Counted from the first letter of the stretch, positions 35,241-47,064 are shown. The stretch is 64,000 bases of DNA from Anaspis maculata (GCA_949128115.1 OX421963.1:58647306-58711305); one strand, 5' to 3'. Program-made: numbers and translations. The notes: a model not told the origin generated them from the sequence alone.

Positions 35241-36139
35241 ATAGGGAAAACTCACACAGGATTGCAGATGGGAGAAAACTCTTGATATTGATACAGAGCT
35301 CGTTGGAGACTACAACGCACAAGTAAGACACACGCCTGCACAATTGGCGGAGGAGCCGTGCATCGCAAGCTTGCCGAGACATTCGCGAAACCAATCTAGT
35401 CCAGACTAATTTGGGAAGCCAGATTTTTTCTTGGCTGGGAGTTCCCATATTGTTACTAGAGGTGGGTTGCACTCAGCCCAGGTATGACTTTAATGAGTTG
35501 TGTTGAACTAACTAGAATTCACCTCGGGAAGGCTCGCTCAGAAATCGTGTCTCATACGAGGCCGAGCTCGATAACGGGTTGTTGGCATTTGATCTTATTT
35601 GGGAATAAGATGAGAAAATGAAATCTGTCTGATCCTGGACTCCTGTTATCGATTTGTTTTACATCGTATGAAGCATGTTAGAGGAGCATTAAAAGCGTTA
35701 ATGAAAGTAACAAGCATTGAAAACTCGTCTTGAAACACAAATTTCAAGTAAAAGCGCCATTTTTATGAATGTATGAATGTACCACCACTCCTTTAGTCAG
35801 AACGTGTGGTGTACCGCATGGCCCCTGTAGTCAGAAAGTTTACTCCACTGCCTAGGCGCCTTCAAGATGGCATACCTATCATCTACTATCACCCATGGCA
35901 CTACTACTACTATGTATTTTGACACTAAACTGAAGAAAAACTATGGGATCTAGCCGAGTTTTGACCTAGCAACTTCCGGGCTTGGAACTGGAGATGCTGT
36001 TGATCGTTATCGGCCGGGGTAAGGATTATTTTATTTCTGATAAAAAATTCTCCACCTCATAATGAACGGCTATGCAGAATGATGGTAATAAACTAATAAA
36101 TTAATAGGTATTGGTACTTCAAAAAAAAAGCAGACAAAC

Positions 36140-36302
36140 CTGTATGTTGGGAGCCGGTGGTAGTGGTGAGGGTGTCGACTGATTCGCTGGCAGCCGGGGC
36201 CCTGTTGGTGGTGACGACTTGTTGATGGTCGTGTCGATGGTGATGTTGTCCGGCCGACTGTCTCATCGGTACCTGCCGCACCTCCGAACTGCCACCCCTG
36301 AC
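36140..36302 (-). CDS. Glut1: His/Thr-rich exon, candidate 5' exon of long Glut1
   Basis: The minus strand reads GGSSEVRQVPMRQSAGQHHH, RHDHQQVVTTNRAPAASESV, DTLTTTTGSQHT before a donor CAG|gtttgt. The one leftover base joins CG of the next exon (23845) as an Ala codon, so the phase agrees. If it is the first coding exon, the ATG is at 36266-36264, giving 42 residues from this exon. If internal, acceptors at 36303 (ttcgtag) or 36298 (gtcag) keep the frame. The more typical acceptor gtgtgtgcag at 36311 would bring in a stop, and it serves another frame whose phase does not fit the next exon. Composition is typical of disordered insect protein termini. This is the least certain exon of the set. 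Confidence 0.45.
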
Positions 36303-36639
36303 CTACGAAGCTGCACACACCTCCACCGGTTAGTATAACAAGGCACAAGTACATCCAAATGTTATTATCATTATTACTATTGTTATTATTACTGGTTTGC
36401 ACATTCAAAAGGAGCATGTGCGTGCCTATTTATGGGACGTGTTGTTGATGTGTTGGGAAATGTTATTAGCTAAGGCAAGGCTATGGAAGCGCCGAAGTAT
36501 CACTAATGGGAATTTTTATTGTTCAGTTGAGTCGGTAGGTAGATATCTGAATTTTGTTTCAAAATAATGTGTATCTCGGACGGCCACATTGACAATTTAA
36601 TTCAAGGAAATTACACTTTCTGACATTAGGTGCTCTCCT
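36303..36639 (-). other. Upstream flank of the 36140 exon
   Basis: Contains, in gene sense, tactaac about 25 bases before gtgtgtgcag, a good branch-point and acceptor arrangement. This suggests that the next exon is internal rather than first and that the gene continues to the right. No further exon was recognised beyond this point. Confidence 0.35.
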
Positions 36640-37868
36640 TTTATAACCTGAACTAATAGCCCAGGCAGGCATTTTAGGGTTTGACCCTGAAATATATATG
36701 TCCCTTTTGAAATTTTGCACAAACGGCCTTTGACCAATGCTGAACAACATACTAGAAGCTCCGGCCCGACAAGTGTGCGGAACATAGCTTTTTTGGGCAA
36801 GAAAGGAGTAAGTGCCACCAAATCAGATAAACACTTGCTGTAGCTCAGAAGAGGGTATTGTAAATCTCAACGTTGACCAACGTGTCTCTCAAGCAATGCT
36901 GATCCACGTACTGGAAGCTCCAGGCCTTGAAATGTGAGCGTCATAGTTTTTGATGAGCAAGAAGGGTGTAAGTTACCGCGACAGTGGTAACTCGGTAAAA
37001 ATTGATTTCCTTAAAATTTTGAAGGACCCAGGTTGGTCTGAATGCCTTTCAATCAAGCTAATTCACATTTTAAAACAGAAGTCAGTGATTTCCCTCCTCC
37101 TAACCTACCAATCAAAAAGGAGGGAAAGTATTGTGAAGGCGCTAAAAAACATTTTCCGGGATGAAACCGAAAATATCCATTTTGAGCCCCCCTGAGACGA
37201 TCAGGACCATTCCCAGATGAAAGTTTGTCTGTCTGTGTGTCTGACTTTGTGTGTGCCTGACTGTGTGTGTGTCTGTCTGATTTATTTCACGATAACAAAC
37301 GGTTGATTTGATCGAATTGACATTTGGTATGCGAACATAATTTTGCTGTAGAATGAGCCCGTCAATTTTTACTGCCATCTGTCAAACATAAAAGTCACTG
37401 TCAAAACATGACAGGATCTTTATTTCACAGAACTTGAAATGCATTATGTAGTTTGGAAGCTGTTGGAAAACTGTATTCAGAACAGTTAAAAGTACTTCTT
37501 CATCTGTCATATGTCAAATATTAAAAAATATCCAAATTCAAAACTTTGTGATTTAATTATTCAAAATCTATTGGATGGATTGGAACCAAATTCAGCAGAC
37601 AGCAACAGAATTAAAGATTCAAATCAAGTCTGCAGTTAGGATTTTTCATCATCTTCCAATCAGGCGCTACGAGATTTGGCGGCACTTATTCCTTTCTTGC
37701 TCAAAGCATCTATGTTCCGCACACTTGCTGGACGGGAGCTTTTAGTATGTTGTTAAGCATTGCTTGGAAGCCATTTATGCAAGTTTTTAAAAGAGACATA
37801 TTTATTTCAGGGTTTGACCAAAATTTCACCTAAATTTCCTGGGCTATAAGTATTTTGACCTAAGTTGT
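36640..37868. repeat. Foldback element, ~210 bp arms
   Basis: The left block aacctgaactaatagcccag, ttgaccctgaaatatatatg, aagtgtgcggaacatagc is mirrored by gctcaaagcatctatgttcc, tatttatttcagggtttgac, cctgggctataagtattttg. Within the interior, 36850-36970 repeats the left-arm block ctggaagctcc-ggccttgaa in direct orientation, and there is a GT-rich microsatellite. Arms are diverged (around 80 percent by eye). Confidence 0.7.
37225..37280. repeat. GTCT/GTGT microsatellite
   Basis: gtctgtctgtgtgtctgact, ttgtgtgtgcctgactgtgt, gtgtgtctgtctga, inside the foldback interior. Confidence 0.85.
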
Positions 37869-38339
37869 TAGTGGTATCTCATTTTCGCGCATATGATATC
37901 TTGCTCTTTCTCTCTCTAACTTAGATCAGATCAGTGAGTTTTGTGGTAAAAGAAAAGCACCTATTATTTGTACTGATGTCAGATCAATGGCGGTCAGAAA
38001 GAACTACTTAACTAATCCAATTGGATTTATTTAAGGTTTCATGCTTTTAGTGGAGTTGTGTTAATGTTGGTAGTAAGTGAGAATGTTGAATTCCAACCCG
38101 TCTCTGGGCCTTTTTCAAGATCCACAAAAATTCCAAAACCAATTATTGTATTGACGACTCAAATTGAGGAAACGCCATTTTTTCAACCGCCTGCAAGTGA
38201 TTGGCAGGGCCGCCGAGAGTTGGATGACACTGACGGGCTACCTCCTCAGCAAATATTTTAAGCCCGCGAAAAAAAACTCTACGCATATTATTCATCAATT
38301 GAGGCAAAAAGTACAACAAAAACAAACAAAAATGGAGCT

Positions 38340-38934
38340 TTTTGGGGTACCACCCTTACGGTGACATGGTGTCGGTTTTTCTCATTGTTCTGCCAAACGG
38401 TGAGTTGGACGTGGAATAGCAATAGAAGTAACAATATTCCTGACTAAATTTTGCATCGAAAAGATCTAATTGGCTATACGGCTAGTCTTTGCCTGATTTG
38501 AGAAAAAAACATTCCAAGTGGGGGATAGCTTATAGAGCGCGCAACGAAAAATCAGCAATGCCGTGTTTCGAGGCAGATATCTTGTAAGTGGTTGATCCCA
38601 AAGAATTTCTGGCACAAGCATTGTACGTAAAACAATCTGGTCAGCAGTTTTCTTCCTTACAGTTTTTTTTTTGGGATCAACCACTTGCCAGATATCTGCA
38701 TTGAAACACGGCACTGCCCTGATTTTTTGCTGCGCGCTCAAAGCAAATTCCCACTTCAAACGCTTTTTTCTTGAATTGGGTAAGGACTAGCCATATAGTT
38801 AATCAGACCTTTTCGATGCAGAATTTAGTGGGGAATATTTTTATTCCCTTTACTATTTGACGCCCAAGTTACCGTTTGGCAGAAAAATAAGAAAAACCGG
38901 CACCATGTCACCGTAAGGGCGGTTTTCACCCCCT
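38340..38934. repeat. Foldback element, ~280 bp arms
   Basis: Arms run from ccacccttacggtgacatgg and mirror caccatgtcaccgtaagggc. Inner blocks gccgtgtttcgaggcagata and agtggttgatccca pair with tgggatcaaccacttgcc and gcattgaaacacggc. The loop is about 60 bp. A deleted version of the same sequence recurs at 39265-39535. Confidence 0.8.
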
Positions 38935-39660
38935 AAAGTCCATGACGCGAACGCCGGAATTCCCAAGTATTTTGATATGTTGTTCGGACGGGTCATAAAA
39001 GTCACTATACAAAAATTCAGCTTTGTGGAAGTTATTGCTGGGTTTGGCCGTGTTTCGTGTTTAGACTTAAAATGCCCATGGGGGTGGTTTTTACCATCCA
39101 AAACCCTATGACGCTAACGCCGGAATCTTGTTGAGTATTTTGGTATGTTATTCAGATGAGTCAAAAGGGTCACTGTACAGAAATTCAGCTTTGAGGAAAG
39201 TATTCCCGGGTTTAGGCATTTCCACCATAAAACACCTAGGTAATTTTTGTGTTATCATTCAAAATACATTATCACAAGAGAACTTTTGGCACAAGCATCA
39301 TACGTGAAACATTATGATCAACAATTTTCTTCCTTAGTTTTTTCGTGGAATCAACCAATTGCAAAGATATCTGCCTCGAAACACGGCTCGAATAGCCGAT
39401 CAGATCAATTTAATGCAGAATTTAATGGGGAATATTTTCACTCCTCTTACTATTTCACGTCTAAGTTACCGTTTGGCAGAAAAATGAGAAAAACCGGCAC
39501 CATGTCACCGTAAGGGTGGTTTTTACGCCCCAAAATCCAGGACGCGAACGCCGGAGTTTCCGAGTATTTTGATATATTGTTCAGACGGGTCAGGAAGGTC
39601 ACTATACAAAAATTCAGCTTTGTGGGAATTATTTCCGGGTTTGGCCGTTCTTGGACCTAA
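38935..39660 (+). repeat. Tandem/dispersed ~170 bp repeat units
   Basis: Three units start near 38937, 39105 and 39533. Each carries gacgc-aacgccgga, then gagtattttg-tat-ttgttc, then gtcactatacaaaaattcag. The first two are adjacent (period about 168). The third follows a deleted copy of the neighbouring foldback (39265-39535), so foldback arm plus unit appear to have been copied together. Confidence 0.75.
39265..39535. repeat. Deleted copy of the 38340 foldback
   Basis: Retains gaacttttggcacaagcatc, tcttccttagttttttcgtg, gatatctgcctcgaaacacg and caccatgtcaccgtaagggt from the right half of the foldback at 38340-38934, but lacks the left arm and a central part of the right arm. Confidence 0.7.
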
Positions 39661-39676
39661 AATGCCTGGGCTACAT

Positions 39677-39848
39677 GCCGGTGAGTTGGCGGTGTTGGAG
39701 AAATGTCCCGTCGGTGAGTTGTCTTGTCGGTGAAATGTCCTGTCGGTGAATCGGCGAGTCGGCGAAATGTCCTATCGGTGAATCGGCGAGTCGGTAGAAC
39801 GGCGTGTCGGTGGAATGTCCTGTCGGTGAGTCGGTTGTCAGTAAAATG
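39677..39848. repeat. GTCGGTGA-type minisatellite
   Basis: Repeats built on gtcggtga-tcggcgagtcgg and gaaatgtcctgtcggtgaa, with a higher-order unit of about 33-60 bp. On the minus strand it reads as a Thr/Asp/Arg-rich frame (for example HRRDISPT), which is a by-product of the repeat and not evidence of a gene. Confidence 0.85.
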
Positions 39849-40146
39849 TACCAAACCCGTTTTAGAATAACGTTGAGTTTTTTCAGGATATTTAAGCAAT
39901 TCTTGAAGATAATAGACAGACAGTTGTTGGATGCAACCTTATGAACATGAAATACAGGATATACATTATACATGGCAATATCCGCGATCATAACTGTTTT
40001 GGTTTATGATCTACAACTTTCTGTTCTTTTTATTTCTCTTTACCCTGTAAAGTCGATGACGTGCAAGGGGGAATGCCTCACGGTATTACGTCAGGGATTA
40101 AAGCAATTTTTTGTCAAATATGACTGGGCCATAAATAGGCTATAGG

Positions 40147-40371
40147 TATATCCCATACACTTTCTATTTTCAGTAGAATGACTTTTTGGAGCAAAAATAA
40201 AGTGACAAGCTAGTGCTGGAGCGCTGGGAAAATACGTCCGATGGCCGCTGATAGTTTCACTCCGAAACTTTGCATGTGCCATTAGCCGTAGCCGTAGCCC
40301 CCCAGCTTATCACTTTATTTTTTCTCCAAAAAGTCATTCTACTGAAAATAGAAAGTGTATATGGGATATAA
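40147..40371. repeat. 215-bp MITE family, copy 4
   Basis: Both arms complete: tatcccatacactttctatt, cagtagaatgactttttgga on the left, mirrored by aaaaagtcattctactgaaa, gaaagtgtatatgggatata. The core shows ggccgctgatagtttcac and tgccattagccgtagccgta. Arms are very well matched. Confidence 0.88.
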
Positions 40372-41119
40372 GTATAGGTTCACGTAAGTAAGTACTTGGT
40401 TATGAATTGAATATAAAAATATCATGAATCAGTAACACCCTCGAGTTATTTATCAACTGTCACATTGAGAGTGCTGAATATTGTGATGACAGAAATAATA
40501 ATTATTGAAAGATGGTGAAAATATTGGTTCCTGAAATAAACAACTCTGCCGTATCGTAATTCAACTGACTTCGAAACACTTGAAACAATTACCGCAATTA
40601 CCGTGATGCCCATGCTTGAACCTGGAAACCGAACACCTACGTAGGTAAATATATGATGGATTTCCACATTCAAATTGAAGTTTCCACCACCCATCATTCA
40701 TGAGTAAGTACATTAGTACACCTTTATGATAATGCTCACCTACGAGTGCCTACTTAAATTCGTTCAATTCTAGTGTGATTCGAGTTGGCTGGGACAGCTT
40801 GGAGTTGGAGTCTCATCACTGCCTATGCGATCGTAACTGTACTTAATTCCTACTTACTTCGTACTTCAGTCACGTTGGTAATCGTTATTGATATGAAATA
40901 TGTGTCGTGTGATCAATGGAATTCTCAATCAGCGAAGGCTATGCATATTAAGACGTATGTCGTAGCATGGTTTACATGATCGCCCTCAAACGTCAAATTT
41001 GATGTACGGTGACTACAGTGTTGTCATCTGTCAAATCGAATATGAAGAATGTAAATAAACCAATATTTTATTGAAGATAACACGTGAAAATTGAAAACCT
41101 ACAGAAACTGTTAGAAATG

Positions 41120-41993
41120 TCTCAAGATCCGTTGAAGCTAGCGAGTTGCGGTAAAGATCGTTGGATTTAGCTGGTTTTTCTGATCAAATCTGATATGTCA
41201 ACAAAACTATTTCACCAAAACTGAGTACGGGGGCACCTCAAAATTTTGACGTATTTTATTACACTGCACAATAAATATTGAGTGATATGTCACTGAAAAG
41301 CCCTTAAAAAGTTTCAATGGACAAGTGCAAAAAGTTTCCAAAAATTTCCAGCGGTTTTCATTTTATGACAGAAAACAAAAACCGGGAAAAACACATTTTT
41401 ATGTATAAAATGAGAATCAATGAGAATTTTTTCAAACTGAAAACCGCATTTAATAGAACTCATCAAAACAATCAGCACGATGTGTAACTCAATATGCAAT
41501 AGTTATTTTAAAATTTTGAGGCTATTCAATTTTACCCATCAAAATCTTCATTTCGGAAAATCTCAAAGTTTCAAAATAGTCATTGCATATTATGCATATT
41601 GAGTTTCACATCATACTGACGGTTTTGATGAGTTCTATTGAATGCAGTTTGCAGTTTAAAAAAATTCTCATTGATACTCATTTTATACCTACATAAAAAC
41701 GTGTTTTTACAGGTTTTCGTTTTCTTTTCTATCATAAAATGAAAACTGCTGGAAATTTTCGAAAACTTTTTGCACTTGTCCATTGAAACGTTTCAAGGCC
41801 TTTTCAATGACATATCACTAAATATTGTGCAGTGAAAAAAAAATTGACCAAAATTTAGAAGTGTCCCCAAAAATTTTGTGTACCCAAAGTTTTGGTGGAA
41901 TAGTTTTGTTGACATATCAAATTTCATCAGAAAAACCAGCTCAATTCAACGGTCTTTACCGCAACTCGCTAGCGTCAACGGATCTTGAGAAAA
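41120..41993. repeat. Foldback element, ~400 bp arms, small loop
   Basis: Outer blocks tctcaagatccgttgaagct, agcgagttgcggtaaagatc pair with the mirror near 41950-41993. Inner blocks (gtttcaatggacaagtgcaa, gaatcaatgagaattttttc, gaactcatcaaaac) pair with their mirrors around 41590-41800. The loop is about 50-100 bp near 41500-41580. Arms are roughly 85-90 percent identical. No coding region. Confidence 0.85.
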
Positions 41994-42479
41994 ATGGGGG
42001 TGGGCATGTTTTTTTAATGACCCTATATGCAGGCAAGCTTTGGACGAGGCACCTCCGCCAATTGTGTAGATTTGTCTTACTCGTGCATCGGGATTTCCAG
42101 AACAATCCAGAAGCACCGCGTTTGCGCTCAAATGTACTGGACAGCCTCGTAACTCATACACTGCCTCCAAAACTAAACCCCTCGTTTGAACGTTGCATGA
42201 TTTCTATATGACAACAGAAATACTCAAAGAACCCCCCCCTCACTCCTCACTCTGCAGCCAACGTCCTTATTACAAGATTCTCTATTCTCTAGAAACGGCT
42301 CTGAAAGTCATATCTTCCGCTCTTGAGCTCCCATGTGGGCCGAATTGCAGCTCCGCAATTTTTTGATTAAAAATGCTCGCATCTGTTAATGCTCACAATC
42401 GGCACATTTCAAATCAAATCATCGCCATCGCCCCGAATTTTTCCACGCCATGTGGAGAAAAAACGGAATTCCTCTCTGA

Positions 42480-42990
42480 CACTGTCGTACCATCGGCAGC
42501 AGCAGCCAGCAGGAGCACCAGCAAAACGCATTTGTCGCCGAGCCGGGCGCGAAAAGGCCCCCAATTTTAATATTCAAAGTAGACGTCGGTGTCATGATGA
42601 TATGTACGGGCGGCTGGCTGACGCACGCCCAACCTAATTTACACATTTTACTTCTGAACGCAGCAAATTACATACGCCGCTGGCTGGCTGGCGAAGCCCC
42701 GCCGCTGCCATCACCACCGGAGTCGACCTCCTAGCCACCACCGCTACCCCCTTCGAGAGCATTTTAATAAAAACCTGGAGCCGTATCTGTAACTGACAGC
42801 TTCCTAATAAACGATTACGATAAATTTCAAAGTTCGACAGTCTCGCAAACAGTCAGTTTTCAAGCACCTCTACCTATGGGAGTCTTCCATGCGAAAGCTC
42901 CGGATAGGCATGGTCCGGAGTAAGCAGCAAGCCGAGCCAAAGACTTTCGGTCTCGGCCGATACATATTTCAGCGCCGGGCGAAACACCGG
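42480..42990. other. GC-rich segment, possible promoter or 5' exon
   Basis: Includes gccgagccgggcgcgaaaag, cgccgctgccatcaccaccg, agccgagccaaagactttcg. Nothing repetitive was seen in it and no convincing open frame exists. In a genome this AT-rich it may mark a transcription start, perhaps for the Glut1 long transcript lying to the left, but that is inference. Confidence 0.25.
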
Positions 42991-43837
42991 GTTTGCCCAC
43001 TGAATTAAACATATTTTCGACGGCATCGGCAGCGAAGCATCCGCTTTACTACAGGGTGGAAATAAAAGGGCGCTTTTTATTCCTAATGCATCTGAAGGTT
43101 ACCCTAATGTCTCTTCTTGGTTTGGCACCAAGTCTTAAAAAACCAAAACAGAACAGACGGCACAAAAACCGAGCAGGTGGAATAGAGGATATCGAGGAGG
43201 TCCATGTATGGTGGCAGAATTTGTTTAACAAGTTCCAACACTGTACAAGGCTTCTAACTCTTGAAGGGTGGAGCATATTATGATTCATTCACTGCACAAT
43301 CATAGATTTTATAACGTTAAATGCACCTCCTGATCCTTCTCTTTCTATTATACATACCTAAATCGTAGCAGGTTAGTATCTTAACTGGGCTTGGAACCAA
43401 ATACATGACACATATTCTAAATTTAATTAGAATCGGTGGAAAAGTTACAAAATTGTGATAAAAAATTGATTTTCAAAGTTCATTTTTGAAAGTTTTCATA
43501 TTCGTTTCTGAAATATATTTCTCTAACCTCCGGTTCCATCGAAGTTTTATGAGCGGATCAAATCTATCACGCTATGCACCATGCACCAGCCACCAGTTGC
43601 CTAGTTACTATGAGTGTTTAATTTAATTCGTTGATAAAAGTTTGGTGGAACCCGAAGTAAGAGTACACTTATTTTTGATCAATTATCACCCCTGAAGTTT
43701 GGTTCGTTCTCAACTTAATCTTAAAAGTGGCGCTCTTCAGAGAAGATCGGAGTCAAATAAGCACACAAAAACAAACAATTATCCACAACTTTGATATTGC
43801 AGATTAAACGTCGATCATTGCGTGATTTCAACTCACT

Positions 43838-44480
43838 CGTTATAGGACAGCTTCCTCTCATCAAAACAAGGAAAAAAGTTCCAGTGAATATGGGTCTGGA
43901 AACGCTTGCTAACGGAGCTACAGGCCCCTAAATGTGAGACCCTGAAGATGGTTTTTATTTAACATCTCCGAAACCGTTCAAGGGAAATTGATCAAACTTG
44001 ACACATTATACTAACCTCCTTATGCCCAACACAATCAAGCAAGATCAATTTTATAATAATTTACCAAGGGTGGGTCAGGCTGAGGCTTGTGTGGGGGTAA
44101 AAATGACTTTTTTTAATGTGAAGTTTCCCAAATTTGATACGAAATTATGGAATATTGTTTTCTATCAAAAAAAGATACCCCTGTTCAATACGTGGTCAAA
44201 AATGCTGATTCTGGGGTAATACTTACTTAACAATATTCAAGGCGAAAGAAAAAATATTTCAAAGCAACTACATTTTTATTAGTAGATATGTATTCAAATT
44301 CGGTCAATGAATGTGTCAAATTTGATTGATTTCCCTTGAAAAGTTTCGGAAATATTGAGTAGAGACCATCTTCAGGGTCCCACATTTAGCGGCCTGTGGC
44401 TCCCTTAGGAATAGCCTCCGGACCCATGTTTATGGAAACTTTTCCCCTTGTTTTGATGAGGGGAAGCTGCCCTAGAACGT
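43838..44480. repeat. Foldback element, ~270 bp arms
   Basis: The left arm tataggacagcttcctctca, tcaaaacaaggaaaaaagtt, gagaccctgaagatgg pairs with ccatcttcagggtcccacat, aacttttccccttgttttga, ggaagctgccct. The loop is unrelated, about 44000-44220. Confidence 0.8.
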
Positions 44481-45661
44481 TGTCGGTGTATTTTCGGGAA
44501 ACCTGTATATATGGGCTGGTTGACGGCTGTCGATGTCGTCACTTAATCCGATTACTTCATAATTCGAGGCTGGTATCCTTGTATCATATAAGCAGAAACG
44601 CTGTTTGAAGGAGGTGTTCATTGCACAATAATAATTAATTTCTTTTTGTCGATGATCACTATGCTCTCATCAAATGACAATAAATGATGCGTTTTATGCA
44701 CGGACCTTCAAATATTCGAATCGAAGGTCATAATTTAGGGACAGGAGAGACGTTATGGAAATGGAAGAATTTCAAGGTTACCGTAACATTTCATAACAAT
44801 GAAAAGTGTACACACCATGTGATAATGGTGAAATATACATACCTTAAACCTGACTTGTTCCATTTTGGCGCTATTATTCTGGTTGCTCCGGGATTACCTG
44901 GAATGGAATTCTTCAGGCTGGCAACCTGCAACAAACAAAAAGCACTCATTAAATTACTATTTTGCAAAAGACCAATGGGCTATGTGCAATGTACATGACC
45001 TTGGGCGGTCAACGCATGAGGCGCGTTCGGATATCATATCGGAGCGAGCAGACAGAGCAGACAGATATTTGATCACGTGAAGCCAGAGCGATCCAAGCAA
45101 CTTTTAATAAACAAACGGTCGAGATTAACTCCGTATGTAAAAATAACAGCTGACACCTAACCTAATGGAGTGATTCTGTAATTTCGTCAGTTGTGCTGGC
45201 TCTAACATAATGTTGTTTGGGACGTATTTATTCTGTAAGAGACAAAGGTGGGTTTTCGAGATAATGGGCTGGAAATGGTGTGTGCACTTTTGTCGTCTGT
45301 CGTCCCTTTTTGCTGTTGTGCTGCATATTTGCTGCATGTGTTCATATCACATTCGATATTCGCCATAGACATTCATTTACCCTGTTGTGCCAAATTTGGT
45401 TCCTCGGTTTTTCGTTCCATTTCTATTCACCCACCCATTAACCCCAATACATCCTTTTCGTATAAGGGCCATCTTAGCGCAAGCGTCAGCAGGGTGGTAC
45501 AAATTCTGACAGACGACAGTCAACGGCGAAACAACAGAAATTTTAGCTGTGTTTTGACACATATTTTTAAGGTTATGTCATTTCAGAACGTGATTTGCTT
45601 AAAAAAGCAGCTTCCTTATTAATCCTGCACTGCAGAAGGACCTTATATGGTAATTACATGC
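44481..45661. other. No recognisable feature
   Basis: AT-rich sequence with several short open frames that resemble nothing. One segment, gcgttcggatatcatatcgg near 45025, resembles the tccgaacg-containing units near 49150-49250. Confidence 0.5.
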
Positions 45662-47002
45662 TCTACTCGTCCTAACAAGCCCAACTGGAAAACAAACTGT
45701 CAACGCATCTACTGTTCCAAATGTTCGTATCAATATTTAGGAAGGAGTCAAACAGAAATCAAAGTTGGAGCTCGTAATAGAAAATATTGGCAATATTTTG
45801 TATTTTTTTACAAAGCGGCACATATTGGCATTTTGCTAGGTAATTGTCAGTTACCGCTAGAGACAACCAGATGTACCCAGGGTAGTACAATCCTTTCATT
45901 TACATTTCAAGAGTGTTGTAAGTGTTCATATCATATCGCAGAGAAAGTCATGTGCAAAATCATCGCTTATGTTTTTACGTTTTGAAATTATATCGAATGT
46001 AAATAGTAATATAATGGTGGGCTAATGGGTGGGTGAATCTATCAAATACATAAAAAAGTTTTGTACCTAACATCGTTATCAATCACTTTTGCGTATGTTC
46101 TAGTCGAATTTGTACCAACCTGTTCGAATATTCAATCCACGTTTACCATCACGTACATCACTTCAGCGCATACATGAGAACGCATACCTGCAGAGCGCGG
46201 TAATTTCAATTTTGACGCACGAAGTGTCACTGTCAATGGCAACTGTCAATCAATAATCGAAATGTAAACAAACAACAAACATAACCTCCTAACCATTCAA
46301 CATTTAATATTGTTGAGAATAAAATGTTACGTGCCGTATGGCAGAAAGACGCAGAGAAGATTCAGCTGATACGAAACACAACGAGCTGCAAGGCGATCGA
46401 CGAAACAAGAGCGTTATTTTGTTAGATCTGTCGAAACGTCAAATTGACGTCAAGCGCTGTCAGCTGAAATTTGCGTGATGTTCCACACGCACACCGTATT
46501 ACAGTGTTGTCAACTTGTTGTCATGATATAGATATGGCAACGTCCTACTTTCACAGGTATGCGCAGAAGCCTTTCGGGAAACGTGGATTACGCGCCGGGA
46601 ATCTTACTCATTTGACAACCAAACGCAAGCGCACTGTAGTAGGAAAATAGTGTATTATATTACCATTCACATTCGATATAACTTCAAAACGTGAAAACAT
46701 ATGCGATGATTTTGCAAATGATCTCTGCAATATGATTCAAACACTTACAACATTCTGAGATGTAAATGAAAAGATTGCACTACCCTGGGTATATTTGGTT
46801 GTCTCTGGCGGTAACTGCCAATTACCTAGCAAAATGCCAATGTGTGCCGCTCCTAAAAAGTACAAAAATATTGCCAATATTCTCTATCACAAGCTTCAAC
46901 TTTGATAACGTTTGACTCCTACGTAAATATTGATGCGAACATTTGGAACAGTAGGTGTGTGTTAACGGTTTGTTTTGCAGTCGGGCTTGTTAGGACGATT
47001 AG
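45662..47002. repeat. Foldback element, ~340 bp arms
   Basis: Left blocks ctactcgtcctaacaagccc, actgttccaaatgttcg, ggtaattgtcagttaccgct and acccagggtagtacaatc are mirrored between 46640 and 47000. The interior of about 620 bp carries another inverted pair (46137-46590: ccacgtttacc, cgcatacctg against caggtatgcg, ggaaacgtgg). Arms are near 85 percent alike by eye. Confidence 0.8.
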
Positions 47003-47064
47003 ATTATTGATTCTTGATTATTAGTGACCGTGTCACATACGTTACAAATAAGTACGATTCCTGA

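Larger units (their letters stand above)
23846..36139 (-). other. Long 12.3 kb intron, mostly transposons
   Basis: This intron lies between the His/Thr-rich exon and the acidic exon. It contains three copies of the 215 bp MITE family, a Tc1-type transposase scrap interrupted by a MITE, the foldback at 26190-29291 with a SINE in it, a LINE scrap at 30897 and the composite foldback at 31849-35109. A GC-richer stretch at 29550-30480 is unexplained. Short reading frames across the region were inspected and none resembled a gene. Confidence 0.55.

Noticed and set aside
36070..36417. Longer minus-strand frame with GCQRISRHPHHYHRLPTYRF
   Set aside because: Its phase does not fit the next exon, and the alternative frame gives a more natural disordered sequence and an in-phase join. 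It cannot be wholly excluded.
38340..39848. CRISPR-like array
   Set aside because: Repeats are irregular in length, contiguous or foldback-derived, and the genome is eukaryotic.
39657..39991. Minus-strand frames rich in HRRDISPT repeats
   Set aside because: Translation of a minisatellite; no start context, domain or conserved features.
42389..42637. GC-rich open frames on both strands
   Set aside because: No family resemblance or convincing splice sites; recorded only as a GC-rich segment.
45248..45985. Two plus-strand open frames of 112-124 codons
   Set aside because: Biased, Cys/Phe-rich translation of AT-rich DNA. The second lies in the arm of a foldback element and is not conserved with the other arm's frame.
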